Assembly (NCBI GenBank): GCA_030544235.1
Contig: CM060477.1
Coordinates: 2,757,434 to 2,821,433 of the forward strand
Length of the DNA: 64,000 nucleotides
Reading direction: 5' to 3'
From: Lepturacanthus savala
Lineage: Eukaryota; Chordata; Actinopteri; Scombriformes; Trichiuridae
Position numbers and translations under genes: made by a program. The notes beneath the pieces were generated by a model. It saw only the letters and a list, made by a program, of their open reading frames with translations, had not been told where the DNA came from and did not search any database. Shown here in pieces: positions 1 to 49,529 of this stretch; positions within the stretch are counted from its first letter, which is position 1, and the number at the start of each line of letters is the position of its first letter.

Positions 1-842
1 AAAATGAGCACATCTCTATGGCAAAATGGCCATTACAGTGGTAGGTTGAGCTGATAATTGTGAGTGTGCTGTAAATCATGTTGATAAAACGTCATCAGAA
101 ACATGTGAACTTTAACTCAAAATAAAAAGACAAAGCACATTTAAACCTATGAAAAAAGTAAATTAATGAATATTTAAATGGGGCTTTAAATATTTTGTTC
201 ATTGAAGGAATGGAGAAGAATTATTGAGATGACGCCTTAATAGATAACATAATTATATGTTATAATTATATAGACTGTAACCAGTAATTATGTCTTCTTA
301 TATTGAGTCTGGGCTACTTAAGTCAATTATACATGGTACATTATACATATACAGTTTTGAGGGGTTTTAGAAGTAAAATTTGGAAAATGAACAGCCAGTG
401 CAATAAGATAATTCTAATCAATCAATCAATAGGACTAATTGCACCAAATACAACATATTTTCACTTGTTAACTCACGTTTTTGCAGTGACTGCTTTCATG
501 AGTTTGCACATTTCTTTTGCAACAGATGGTCATAGAGAAAATCATTTTAATTCTAAAGAGATTGTATTTTTTTTTTAAAAAGCCTTGCAGATAATCCCAT
601 TCTAAGCCTCATTCTCAACCTTCTCTGACCTGATTGTCCTCCTCACCCCTTCACTGTTTCTGTGTCTTAAAGCAGCATCTCTCCTTCTCCTGCCCTTTCC
701 CCCCCTTCACTTCCTTCCTTTAAAACCCTTGTTTTTGTCTCAGTTTCACCACGCTGAGACTCCTTTTCTCCTGCCTTGTCTTTTTTCCCCCACTAACACA
801 CACACACACTCCTTTACCTTTTCTTTTTGTTCTGAACACCAG
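1..842. other. cep128 intron (partial)
   Basis: AT-rich sequence with no coding signal. Position 600-840 is strongly pyrimidine-rich and leads into the acceptor at 842. A short (CA)n lies at about 797-809. Nothing else recognised. Confidence 0.6.
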
Positions 843-37668
<36,826 letters not shown>

Positions 37669-38191
37669 GTCGACCCGAGAAACCTCCATGTGTCTAAAAC
37701 CAGACCGAGACCGGACTGTCCACTGATCCTCCTCCACTACCTCAACCAGCCGCTCGATGAGGGATAAAACAGAGACGGTGACACTGTAAAGGAGGAAAAA
37801 CTGTGAAGTTATTTATACCAGCCTGAATTTAATGTCAAATATTTAAACCAATATAGGCTTTTCATTTACTTGCCATTGTTTCATGAAGGTAAACGATATT
37901 AAGTGAGCAGGTAAATGCTCATTATTTATTTATTCATCTTTAATATCGATTATCATGCCAAAAGTGAAGAGAAGAAACGACACAAACTAAACCGGTGCCT
38001 TTGAAAATATGCATTTTTGTAACTAACACTGTTGTCTTGATCATGTTTTCCATGTTTTACCACTGCTTTTAATGTACTGGCCAACCGTCCTTATACTTTA
38101 CTTTTTGTTTTATGCATTACATATTTGTAAAATATATAAAAGCAGACTATTTTTTATTAAATGTGAAGGACGTATATGCACTATAAATAAA
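37669..38191 (+). other. cep128: cep128 3' UTR with poly(A) signals
   Basis: The sequence after the cep128 stop is AT-rich with no ORF. An ATTAAA at 38156-38161 and a canonical AATAAA at 38186-38191 are the first good poly(A) signals, which gives a 3' UTR of about 0.5 kb. Cleavage would fall roughly 10-30 nt beyond. Confidence 0.55.
38186..38191 (+). promoter_or_regulatory. Poly(A) signal AATAAA for cep128
   Basis: A canonical hexamer 518 nt after the stop codon, with a variant ATTAAA 30 nt earlier. A T/G-rich stretch follows near 38210-38240, compatible with a downstream element. Confidence 0.5.
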
Positions 38192-40736
38192 TCCCCATGC
38201 AGCTAAACATGTGGTTTTATGAGCAAACTTCATTTCTGACTAAAATGTTTGATTTCCACCCTGTTTTTCTTAAGAATCCTTGATTGAACAGAACAATCGA
38301 AACCTACAGGAGAGAAATGACACCTTTAAATTTACTGGTTTGACTTTTGAAGACGCAAATCACTGCCAGCAACACGCTAAAGCCTGTAACTTTGCTCCGA
38401 TAATTATAATAAAGTGTAAAAATCCAAGATTTTTGCACATTATTATTCACCAAAAACATTTTTAAAGGCACATTAGAATAAAAACTGAAGTATTTTGGAT
38501 GCAAAGCTAAAAATAAACCATGTTTACAACAGTATTTTATATGTTTGATGTATTGTTGGCAGCCATTTTGGAAATTTGTGTATATTTCTGACATAAAGAC
38601 AGATCTGATTTGTCACTTTGGATAAATCTAAGGTTCTTTTACACCAAATCAGACATTTGTGTGTATATTAGAAAATAGTAAGTTTTAATTGTAAGTTTTA
38701 ATGCAATGCAATGCTATAGACTATCAATTACTATTAATGCATTAATGACTGAGCTCTGGGATGTTTTGTCCTGGGATGTTTAACTTTAAAAGCCCTAATA
38801 ATAATTAAAAATGTCTCTAAAAGATTATCAGAATGAGCCAAGGCATGGACTGTTGGTGAAATAATTAAAACGGAGTGTAAAAAGAAAGTTTTATAAGTTT
38901 CCTTTAACCTTTACGAGAAGGATTAGGGCTGAAAGTAGATATTAACAATATTCCTTACTGCTTAATCTGATTGGAAAGTATAATGTGATCAGGTCGTCGC
39001 TGCAGGCGTCAACACAGCGAGAGGCGGCGACTGGTGTGATGAGGTCGATCCAGACTGTAGGAAAACACGCTTTTTTAAAAAAGTTTTTTTTATTCTAGCC
39101 AATTTGCAACTATGAACTCAGAATCTAAGTTTTTTTTATTGTTTTTTACCTCAAATTTACGACTTTAATCACAGAAATTCAGAGCTGTCGTCTGAATATT
39201 AAAAGATGAGCCTACAAATCAAATTCAGGTGATGTTACATGTCATTTACATGTAATATACATATAATTATGTTCTGAATCCTGCTATAGAAGTGGCTTAA
39301 AACTCTTATATCGACAGTGAGGAATAATGTCTGAAACACGTCAGCATTATTATATTTTAATAAAACATGAAGCCAGACATTCCTTTGATGCCTCTCATTT
39401 ATTGATGTGCTGTGTTGTATTGGTCTTGTCTGATAATCCGGCACATTTGTCAGTTTCAGGCTCTGCAGCAGACCAGCAATCAACATGTAATTAAAATTTA
39501 AAAATGCATGAATTGAATATAAAAGATTTCACGAGACGCAAGTCTCTTAAATCCTGCTGAGAAAAATAATTTACTTTCTTCCGTTTGGGACAAGAAATTC
39601 AATTTTGAGCAGAAATATCTTATTCCATTGCTTGTTTTTTGTTGTTTTGATGAGATAAAAAGTCATAATTATGAGATATTACTACACTGCATCTTTTTAT
39701 AGCACTAATGGCCCTTTATGGTTAATTATGTTGCCCAAAAATCACCATTTTCATGGCAATTATGACTAGTCACCAATAATATGTCTACCTTTAATGTAAT
39801 ATACAGTATCTGCTAGTTGTAATTTCAATAAAATTCACATTAACACATTAAGATATTAAATTAAATGTAAAATTCTGATTAAATAAGACACTTTTGTACA
39901 TTGTTACCCTATTAAAATAACAGCCTGAGTCATTTTTTCAAGTTTTTGTTAAAACACAACACTTTTATTTAATATAACTATATATAATTTATGATATACA
40001 TAGAACATTGTGATGTCACTAATGTAACATTAAAGAATAAAGTGTTAAACCTGGTTTAAACTGTCCTTTTATTCCATAGTGAAACTCTAAACTTACATTA
40101 ACCTGGAGTTAAATTAAGCTAAACTTCAGTGATAACACATGTTTAATGGACTGAAGATCCTGGAAATTCATTTATTTCTTTATATTTGGTTGCATAAATA
40201 TTGAATTTATTTATTTAACCTTATTAAACCTAGTATAATGTCTATTGTTCTATAGGATCTAAAGATTCTGTTCCTTTCAACTCAGGATTAAGGTGATTTT
40301 ACCGTCATCAAGAGATGATTTAGGATAAAAAATGACGTTCGGTGGTTCTTACAGGATCAAGCGGTGATGATCTTAGAGATGAAACTTCCCGGCAGCATGA
40401 AGCTGTTAAAATGACGTCAACCTTTAACATCTACACCAATAAAACAATAAAATAAGAGGCCGACACTTTAATGCAGCAGAACCTCAAACATCCAATAAAA
40501 CAGTAAAACACTGAGGGACCAGTTTATTGCAGAGTGAGTAATTTTATAAACATTCAGCTGTTATCACCTCTGTCTTTATGCTATCGAACGCTATTGATTT
40601 TTTATTTTTTTTAATGAAAACAACTTGTGACTGTCAATTTTCTCTTTCTTTATGTTTCTGACAGTGGCATGCACAGACTTTTTAAAGGGCAGGGGTGAAA
40701 AGGAAAAAAGGGCACATACTAAAGCATGTCCTCACC
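38192..40736. other. Intergenic, AT-rich
   Basis: No gene, no RNA and no strong repeat recognised between the cep128 poly(A) site and the satellite. Short ORFs here lack any domain. Confidence 0.5.
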
Positions 40737-42712
40737 ACTGAAAAGGGCATTTTAGACATTTTATATATGATACAAACGGCCACTTTAACAGGCTTTAAAG
40801 CTCCCAAGACGACACTTTAACACACATTTTGGCTTCTAGAAGGCACTTTAACACACATTTTGGCTCCCAAAATAGCACTTAGCATGCTGTTAGCTCCCAA
40901 AAGTGCACTTTAGCACATTTTGGCTTTCATGAAGACACTTTAACACACTTTTTAGCTCCTAGAGGGCACATTAACATGATTTTTAGCTCTCAAATGGGCA
41001 CTTTAACATGTGTTTTAGCTCTTAGAGGGCACTTTAATGCACATTTAATCTCCCAAAAGGACACTTTAACACTTCCAGAGGGCACTTAAGCATGTGTTTT
41101 GGCTCCTATAATAGCACTTAGCATGCTGTTAGCTCCCAAAAAGGTACTTTAGCATGTGTTTTAGCTCCAAAGAGGGCACTTTAGCACATTTTGGCTCTCA
41201 TGAGGACACTTTAGCACACTTTTTAGCTCCTAGAGGGCACATTAACATGATTTTTAGCTCTTTAACATGTGTTTTAGCTCTTAGAGGGCACTTTAATACA
41301 CATTCAAGCTCCCAAAATGGCACTTTAACACTTCCAGAGGGCACGTAAGCATGTGTTTTGGCTCCTAAAATAGCACTTAGCATGCTGTTAGCTCCCCAAA
41401 AGGTACTTTAGCATGTGTTTTAGCTCCCAAGAGGGCACTTTAGCACATTTTGGCTCTCATGAGGACACTTTAACACACTTTTTAGATCCTAGAGGGCACA
41501 TTAACATGCTTTTTAGCTCTCAAATGGGCACTTTAACATGTGTTTTAGCTCTTAGAGGGCACTTTAATGCACATTTAATCTCCCAAAAGGACACTTTAAC
41601 ACTTCCAGAGGGCACTTAAGCATGTGTTTTGGCTCCTATAATAGCACTTAGCATGCTGTTAGCTCCCAAAAAGGTACTTTAGCATGTGTTTTAGCTCCAA
41701 AGAGTGCACTTTAGCACATTTTGGTTCTCATGAGGACACTTTAACACACTTTTAGCTCCTAGAGGGCACATGAACATGATTTTTAGCTCTTTAACATGTG
41801 TTTTAGCTCTTAGAGGACACTTTAATACACATTCAAGCTCCCAAAATGGCACTTTAACACTTCCAGAGGGCACGTAAGCATGTGTTTTGGCTCCTAAAAT
41901 AGCACTTAGCATGCTGTTAGCTCCCCAAAAGGTACTTTAGCATGTGTTTTAGCTCCCAAGAGGGCACTTTAGCACATTTTGGCTCTCATGAGGACACTTT
42001 AACACACTTTTTAGATCCTAGAGGGCACATTAACATGATTTTTAGCTCTCAAATGGGCACTTTAACATGTGTTTTAGCTCTTAGAGGGCACTTTAATGCA
42101 CATTTAATCTCCCAAAAGGACACTTTAACACTTCCAGAGGGCACTTAAGCATGTGTTTTGGCTCCTATAATAGCACTTAGCATGCTGTTAGCTCCCAAAA
42201 AGGTACTTTAGCATGTGTTTTAGCTCCAAAGAGGGCACTTTAGCACATTTTGGCTCTCATGAGGACACTTTAACACACTTTTTAGATCCTAGAGGGCACT
42301 TTAACATGATTTTTAGCTCTCAAATGGGCACTTTAACATGTGTTTTAGCTCTTAGAGGGCACTTTAATGCACATTTAATCTCCCAAAAGGACACTTTAAC
42401 ACTTCCAGAGGGCACGTAAGCATGTGTTTTGGCTCCTAAAATAGCACTTAGCATGCTGTTAGCTCCCAAAAAGGTACTTTAGCATGTGTTTTAGCTCCCA
42501 AGAGGGCACTTTAGCACATTTTGGCTCTCATGAGGACACTTTAACACACTTTTTAGCTCCTAGAGGGCACATTAACATGATTTTTAGCTCTCAAATGGGC
42601 ACTTTAACATGTGTTTTAGCTCTTAGAGGGCACCTTAATACACATTTAAGCTCCCAAAATGGCACTTTAACACTTCCAGAGGGCACTTAAGCATGTGTTT
42701 TTGCCTCCAAGA
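40737..42712 (+). repeat. Tandem satellite with higher-order structure
   Basis: The basic monomer is about 30-32 bp around the core agctcNNNgagggcacttta followed by acatgtgtttt. About nine diverged monomers form a 271-bp higher-order unit. Anchor agcatgtgttttagctcc positions recur near 41154, 41413, 41683, 41942, 42213 and 42484 (spacings 259, 270, 259, 271, 271). The two 259-bp spacings share the same 12-bp deletion (agctctttaacatgtg), implying a 529-bp two-unit duplication. The left part (40737-41040) is more diverged and the array ends abruptly near 42712. Spurious small ORFs repeat with it. Confidence 0.9.
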
Positions 42713-43945
42713 GAGCCACTGGTTTTTAAACTGAAGAGAAGAGATCCACTATAACAGTCATCTCACTGGTTTTGTTGCTTTGTGAGAACCAGCTGTTCAA
42801 CACAAATCCTCCTTAAACTCTTCTGTAGGCTGAGTGTTAACAGAAGTCTGTAATATTTAAAGGAAAAATGACTCAATCGACTGTCAAGTTCCCTCTTTCT
42901 AAAAACCAGAGTTTTGCTTCATTTATTTTGACGACACTTCAATACTAATCTACCAACGTTCAGCTTCTAAAGAAACAGAACTGTCATTCCTTTAATGTTA
43001 TTTTCTGAAAGGATGTGTAAAAAAAAAGGAGGCAGAGTTTTTGTTAGACTGAAATTGTTCGACAGTCCAGGTGATTACGGGTCTGGTGACAGAATTCGTC
43101 TGTTTTACGAAGCCGAATCCGGAGGAAAAGCAGCGGCTCAACCGAGCTTAGAGGGAAAAATGAGCTCATGAAGCTGTTCTAAGCCTTTTCTCAATCCCTG
43201 TTTCTCCTCTTAACTTCTGAATGCATTTGGAAAGCTGAGGTCCAGAGAAAATACTGAACATTTCTCTGAGTTCACAGAGCAGATCTGCTGTGATGACACC
43301 TTCAGTTTAATGTGTTGATTGTTGAATTATCTGTTGACACGTGGCAGCAGTGATGAATATAGATGACGGCCACAGGCGATCCAGAGAATTAGGAATGTAA
43401 AACTGAACATTTATGATTATTAATTTGTTTTATTTAAGACTTTATCTTTTCTTTTTTTCGAAAAAATCCTTAAAAAACATACAGGTACAAAACAGTAGAA
43501 AACTATATATGTACAAACATACAGTACTAATAATTGTGCCTCAAATAAAATAAAAATAAAATAAGAAAATAAAATTAAAATTAAATGACTGTACACATCA
43601 TTGTGTATAAGTTGCATTGTGTGAATAAATTGCATAAAGTTACACATTATGTATACATTATTATGTATTATATAAATAGAATAACCACCATCATCACATC
43701 CTTTCCCTGGTTTTTGTTGCTGATGTCACCAAATGGACTCTCCTACTCGTAGTCCACATCCTCAGTCTATGGCTCAACCACCTTCCTCTAGACAGGGATG
43801 TGGTAGAACAGGGTTTGACTCCTGCTCAGAGCTGTATCTCTGTGGCGCCTGGGAGACCATAAATACATTTTTTTTCCCCCTCCTACCGCCTGCTTGGGGC
43901 TTCGGGGACTTGACAGTTGGCGAGAGCACCAAAATTGAACCAATA
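42713..43945. other. Intergenic, no feature
   Basis: Ordinary AT-rich sequence between the satellite and the telomere-like block; no gene or repeat recognised. Confidence 0.5.
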
Positions 43946-44059
43946 CCCTGAACCCCAACCCTAACCCCAACCCTAACTCCAACCCCAACCCCAACTCCAA
44001 CCTTAACCCTAACCCCAACTCCAACCTTAACTCCAACCTGTCATAACCCTAACCCTAAA
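43946..44059 (+). repeat. Telomere-like hexamer array, block 1
   Basis: About 19 hexamers of the forms cctaac, cccaac, tccaac and cttaac. The vertebrate telomeric C-strand hexamer (ccctaa) occurs repeatedly but is interspersed with variants. Degenerate, so not a functional telomere. Confidence 0.85.
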
Positions 44060-44318
44060 ATAAATGTATATATTATATATAAATATGCAAAGGCATGTGT
44101 GTGTGACATGTGCTATTGTAGACGGCATTATCTGTTATAGTTATGATTATTGTATGATACATGTCTCATTTTTCAATAATAATATTAATATCCCATGAGA
44201 GAAAAAAAAACTTGAATTTGCAGATGAGCATTCCATAATTCTCCCTCATTTATGATAATTTTACATTTATCGAAATAAATCACAAATCATCTTTTGGGGA
44301 GATTTGACTCATTCACAC

Positions 44319-44949
44319 ACCCCAACTGCAACTCTAACCCCAACCCCAACCTTAACCTTAACCCCAACTGCAACCCTAACCCCAACCCTAACCCCAACTC
44401 CAACCTTAACCCTAACCCCAACCCCAACACTAACCCCAACCTTAACCCTAACCCCAACTCCAACACTAACCCCAACCTTAACCCTAACCCCAACTTCAAC
44501 CTTAACCCTAACCCCAACCCCAACCTTAACCCTAACCCCAACCTTAACCCTAACCCCAACCCCAACCGTAACCCCAACCCCAACCTTAACCCTAACCCCA
44601 ACTCCAACCTTAACCCTAACCCCAACTCCAACCCAAACCCTAACCCCAACTCCAACCTTAACCCTAACCCCAATTCCAACCGTAACCCCAACCCCAACCC
44701 TAACCTAAACTCCAACCCTAATTCCAACATTAACCCTAACCCCAACTCCAACCATAACCCCAACCGTAACCCTAACCCCAACTCCAACCTTAACCCTAAC
44801 CCCAACTCCAACCTTAACCCTAACCCCAACTCCAACCTTAACCCTAACCCCAACTCCAAACTTAACCCTAACCCCAACTCCAACCTTAACCCTAACCCCA
44901 ACTCCAAACTTAACCCTAACCCCAACTCCAACTGTAACCGTAACCCTAA
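44319..44949 (+). repeat. Telomere-like hexamer array, block 2
   Basis: About 105 hexamers with the constant part AAC. The dominant arrangement is a 24-bp cycle: cttaac, cctaac, cccaac, tccaac. Because 6 is divisible by 3 there are no stops, giving long artefact ORFs (Asn-Pro on +, Leu-Gly-Glu on -). It runs directly into (CA)n at 44950-45005. The 44060-44318 stretch separating it from block 1 is ordinary AT-rich DNA. Confidence 0.88.
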
Positions 44950-44969
44950 CACACACACACACACACACA

Positions 44970-45005
<36 letters not shown>
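44950..45005 (+). repeat. (CA)n microsatellite abutting the telomere-like array
   Basis: CA run with one interruption (accaca) at about 44976. Continuous with the hexamer array without any spacer. Confidence 0.92.
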
Positions 45006-45007
<2 letters not shown>

Positions 45008-48000
45008 ATGTGGTTCTTAATACTGGAAAATATCTGCTTATCTAAACTTTATTAGGCTGCAGAACACATCAAACCCATCGCTGATCCTGCTGCTCCCAGT
45101 GGACTCGTTGCCCCATTTACATTCTGCCCCATCATTAGTCAGCTTTACTCCATTTTGTATTGGAGAATTTAATGAATAAATTCATTGCGTTTAGGGGTTT
45201 TGTAATCTGCGTTAGCGCGACCATGAGAAACGTGACAAATCTGCCTGGGTTTGTCAGAAATGAATCACAGACATGACACTCAAAAGTCGTTTAAAAACGT
45301 GCCAGTAGTATTCAGATGTGTTCAGGGACTATAGAAGTCTGCTGCTGCTGCTGCTGCTGCTGAATATAAAGAGGCTGAGAAGTCTGGTCATTAACAGGTG
45401 ACGCATGTTCACGACCGACAAGTAACACACATTAAACATGGGATAAAACATTCCAACATGCAGATTATCACTCTGGACACTTGTATTTTTCAGCTAACTA
45501 ATAAAAAAAAGATCATGTTAAAGGTGGAATTTGCGAAATGAGCAGAATACCAACATCTAGTGTCTCATAATTATATAAAAATGCAAAAAAAAAAAAACGC
45601 AATGAATCATACATCACATACAGCAGTGCATTTTAAAACAGTATTCGGGTCAGAGACAAATAATGTTTGGCAAGATGAGAAAGTCAAAAACTTTTAAATA
45701 TATACAGTTTTTGTTTTACAAAAATCACAGGAAATTTGCTTTTTTTTGTCCTGAATTCAGTCAGTTTGGTCTTGTTTTAAGTTTTAAATTAAGTATTTTA
45801 TTTGTAGTAAAGGATAATATTGGATTATCTAGGAATATTTGCTCTGTACACAACTTTTGTAGAGATATTTCACATCTATCTCTACAATACACATTTATAG
45901 CATGAACATTGAAAAATAGACCTGGGGCCTAAATGGTGAATTCTGAATATGTAGAACTTTTATTAAAAGCTATATTAAAAAATATACATCCACAGTGCAT
46001 TTAGAGGGACACAAGAGTAGAAGTTTAGCTTTGTTTTTGCAACATTCAATGATTAATAAAAAACAATTGTCCATAAAATCTTTATTATTAATCTGTATTA
46101 TCTATTCTGTAAAATGTTTAAAAAGGAGATTATAGAGGAGCCAATTAAATAATCACACAAAGACATAGTCTAATTTCTTATTTTAACAGATTGATGTATT
46201 AACTAAATCAGAGTGGGCCCAGTACGGATTCCTTGTGGGACACCAGTGATGATATTATATTAAACTATTGTCTTATAGTATTGATGATGTGGATATTGAT
46301 GATATATATTGATGCTGCAACAGTAACATTGTGTTTTACTACAGATAAAATACTTTATTTAGTGTTGGAGGTTTTCTACTGTGATTTATGAAGAAAACTC
46401 TATGCTGAAGCTCTATCGGGCTTTTTGGGGATTTTAACAGGTTAAATGAATAGTTCACCCTAAATATAGATGTTTCTCTGACTACTTTGTTACAGTAAAA
46501 TGGAGGCAAATAGATGTTTGATTTGTGGTTCTCACAACACAAATTTGCATTTAAAAAAACAGTTTCTGTTAGTCTAGATAGGACATATAAATCACAGGTA
46601 ACAGTTTTTGTTGGTGCTGCTTTTTCTGTATGAAGGAGTCAATGATAAACTGTTCACAGCAGGTTCATAGTCGAGGTTTTCTGGGTCCAATTTGTTCCTG
46701 TTTACCAAGGTCTGAGTTGTAATATTCAGAATAAATGGTTTGGACAATGTCCTGTTGTGATGCAACAGTTTCTGGGTGTCAACATGTCTAATTCTTGAGT
46801 GTTTTCCCAGCAGCTCTGATCACACAGAGCTTTATAATCATAGTGTTTTAGATGCTTGCTGCTTATTTATGATGAGAAATTACAATACAGCTTATTTAAT
46901 GCTTCACAAAAATAAACAGCGTTGTCGCCAATATTCTTCAAAAGCAATAAAAACACAGTGAAAAGAAAATTATAAATGTGGACAGCTTCTCCTATTAAAA
47001 CTGTGACAAACACAATAGAAAAAGTATTTGTCCTCCAATTGATTCTGAGGTTTCTGTTTATTTTCCTCAGGTCACTTTGGGACAGAAAAGTTTTTTGTGG
47101 TTGTTGTTTTGTTTGCACCTCTGGTTCAGAAGGAGGCTGTTTTTTTTTTTTTCTGCCAAAAGTTTGGTACAAAAGTTTCGACCTCGACTCTCGGGATTCT
47201 CCAGAGTAAATAGAAAATCATTCCGTGAGAAACATGGTGCTGTTGAATTTCTCGAATATCAGTTTTCAATGCGACGAACGCCACAAAGTTTGGGAAAATA
47301 AAAACAAAGGACGACCTGTTCTCTATATAAACTCCTGAGAAGCTTGAGATGTAAATAACTATAATGAAATGTTTTTTTGTGCTTAAAACCATAAATATAT
47401 CTTATTATGTTATATCACAATTTCAAATACAACCTAGTAAACCCATGAATTCTGTAGAGAAGTGGAGTCAAACTCAGTTTGGTTTAAAGGCCTCATTCAA
47501 CACAATCTGCTCCGGATCAGTAGAAATGTACATATAAATAACAACACCCACAAATTACTGCTCCTTTTTATGTAGAGAATTACATTATAAATATTTACAC
47601 CATCTATCTAACTATTTAACTACTATTATAAACACTTTACACTTAATTAACCTGCAATTTACAAAAGAGGAGAGATGACATAAGAAAAAAGTGCCAATTT
47701 ACTATGAATTAAATCATTTTTGGTACAATTATTCAGATAAATCTTGAAATATTCTATAATATTATATTATATATTATATTATATATATATTATTATATAT
47801 ACGGCCAAATTTTCAGCCTATTTTGCTTACTTCAGTTATTTTTTGGGGAGGGGTTTGGTCACTTTAGTCCTGTTTTCATAACATAATATTACACCTTTTG
47901 TCTTTTTTATTAATTTTATTTTTATTCAGATTTCAAAACATGGGTGTTTATAACACACACATACACTTACACCCAAACACGGACAAATAAATGAATTAGA

Positions 48001-49529
48001 AAAAGAATAGATTAAATAATATTAACTCAAACATCAGTATTATATTTTATCCACGTCACAATACATCTTTTCCTGTTCATCTGTTTTTCCTCCTCATTTT
48101 TATCTCCTGTAATTATTTGAACATTTGTATTTTTATGTCATATTTTGGACTTTTTACTCATAATTCTGACTGTTTATCTCATATTCTGACAAAAAAGGTG
48201 AAATTACCTGCCAAATTAAGATAATTTACTCAATATTAGACGAAATGTATTAAATAAGAAATTTTCCCCTGATAAGATTTCATTTGTTTCAGTGCACTGA
48301 CCAATATTTAGTGTTTTAAGCAGTAGGTGACGTCATCTTATGCCTTAAAAACCATTTACTAATCAAAACTGTAAATGTTTTATACCATGAACCCTAAACG
48401 ATTCGTGCTGGCTTCACGTTTCTTTGAAGAAACAGGGAACATTTTTTGTTCTTTGCAGAAAACAGCATTTTAATGGCCATTGTAGTTGCTGCTTGCACGA
48501 ATGTGAAAATAACCAAAAACCTATTTATTCCATGAAAATTATAATAATCTAAATAAGAATGACGTCTTTCTGGGAGGGTTTGTCTCCTCCATGTTGATTT
48601 AATTTATATGGTTATAATGTTATCGACTACTGTTTGAGTAACATTTCTATTTTTTATTTCAAGTATAAATTGGCAGTCATAGACTTTAATGGGTTCATTC
48701 TAAAAACTCTCACAGCAGAGACACTTCATGAACACAGTTATTCCTAAAGTTAGGACTTGTTGCCTGTTACCTCACTGAAACGTCCATTAGTAAACACATC
48801 TGCCTCATAGACAGAGACTGGACTTTTGCCACCACTCCTTCCTCCTGTTCCGACGCCGGTGTAAACCTCTGCAGCCGTCGCCAGGCTGATTCCCATTAGA
48901 ACAAACCTATTTGGCTTGCATTACAAACCCATTCAATCAGGCAGCCGTGCTCTGCTTTTTTCGTTTAAGCCCGGAGGCTGAGAGTGTATCCAGCCCCGCT
49001 ATCGTTCAATAAGCGAATGGGTTATTGCAGCTGAGTCTCCGTATTAACCTCATTTTCTCCTGGGCCTTGAGGAAGAAAAAAAAACATGTTTTTGTTCAAC
49101 TGTTGTGCAACAATTTGTATTTATGACCCATTGCAAAATAAAAAAAAGAAGATGAAGTGTTGTTGGGTGTGTGTTTGCTCATGGAATATGCAACAGTCAC
49201 GGGTGAGTGCAGTGATTTCCATGTTTGATGGCACACAGGTGTGGAGGAGCAGCCATTCAGCCGCCGGTCGCCATGCCAGAACGACCTCTCCTGGCTCCGA
49301 GGTTCGTCCTATTGGACACGCTCCAGCGCCATCACTTATTGAGGTGTAAGGACCCGTGCTAATGCAGCTGCAGCATCCCTGTGTGGCCAAACCTCAGCCA
49401 GAAAGTGAACATCACCATCAGGAATATTTGATTTGGGTTGGTCGACCCAAGACGTGAGTAAAGCTGAATTTTATATCCTAAATCAAATCCAAAATGAAAA
49501 TGTGAAGAAAAATGAGTCATTTTTTTCCA
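45006..49529. other. Intergenic, AT-rich
   Basis: No gene recognised. Contains a (CTG)8 run at 45339-45362 and an (AT)-rich run at 47755-47800. The 48780-49060 stretch is GC-richer and non-repetitive, possibly conserved non-coding DNA. Confidence 0.45.
45339..45362 (+). repeat. (CTG)8 trinucleotide repeat
   Basis: Eight uninterrupted CTG units in intergenic DNA; not in a coding frame of any recognised gene. Confidence 0.9.

Noticed and set aside
40737..42712. Regularly spaced repeats resembling a CRISPR array
   Set aside because: The sequence between the repeats is itself repetitive; there are no unique spacers and the genome is vertebrate. It is a tandem satellite.
44287..45055. Long ORFs (134-253 codons) on both strands, Asn-Pro, Thr-Pro and Leu-Gly-Glu rich
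   Set aside because: Artefact of a 6-bp repeat, which lacks stops in any frame; no start context, splice sites or homology features.
45339..45362. (CTG)8 as a poly-Leu or poly-Ala coding repeat
   Set aside because: No gene structure around it; intergenic.
49086..49349. 87-codon ORF near 49.1 kb
   Set aside because: No recognisable domain, low-complexity start, and overlaps an equally long ORF on the opposite strand.
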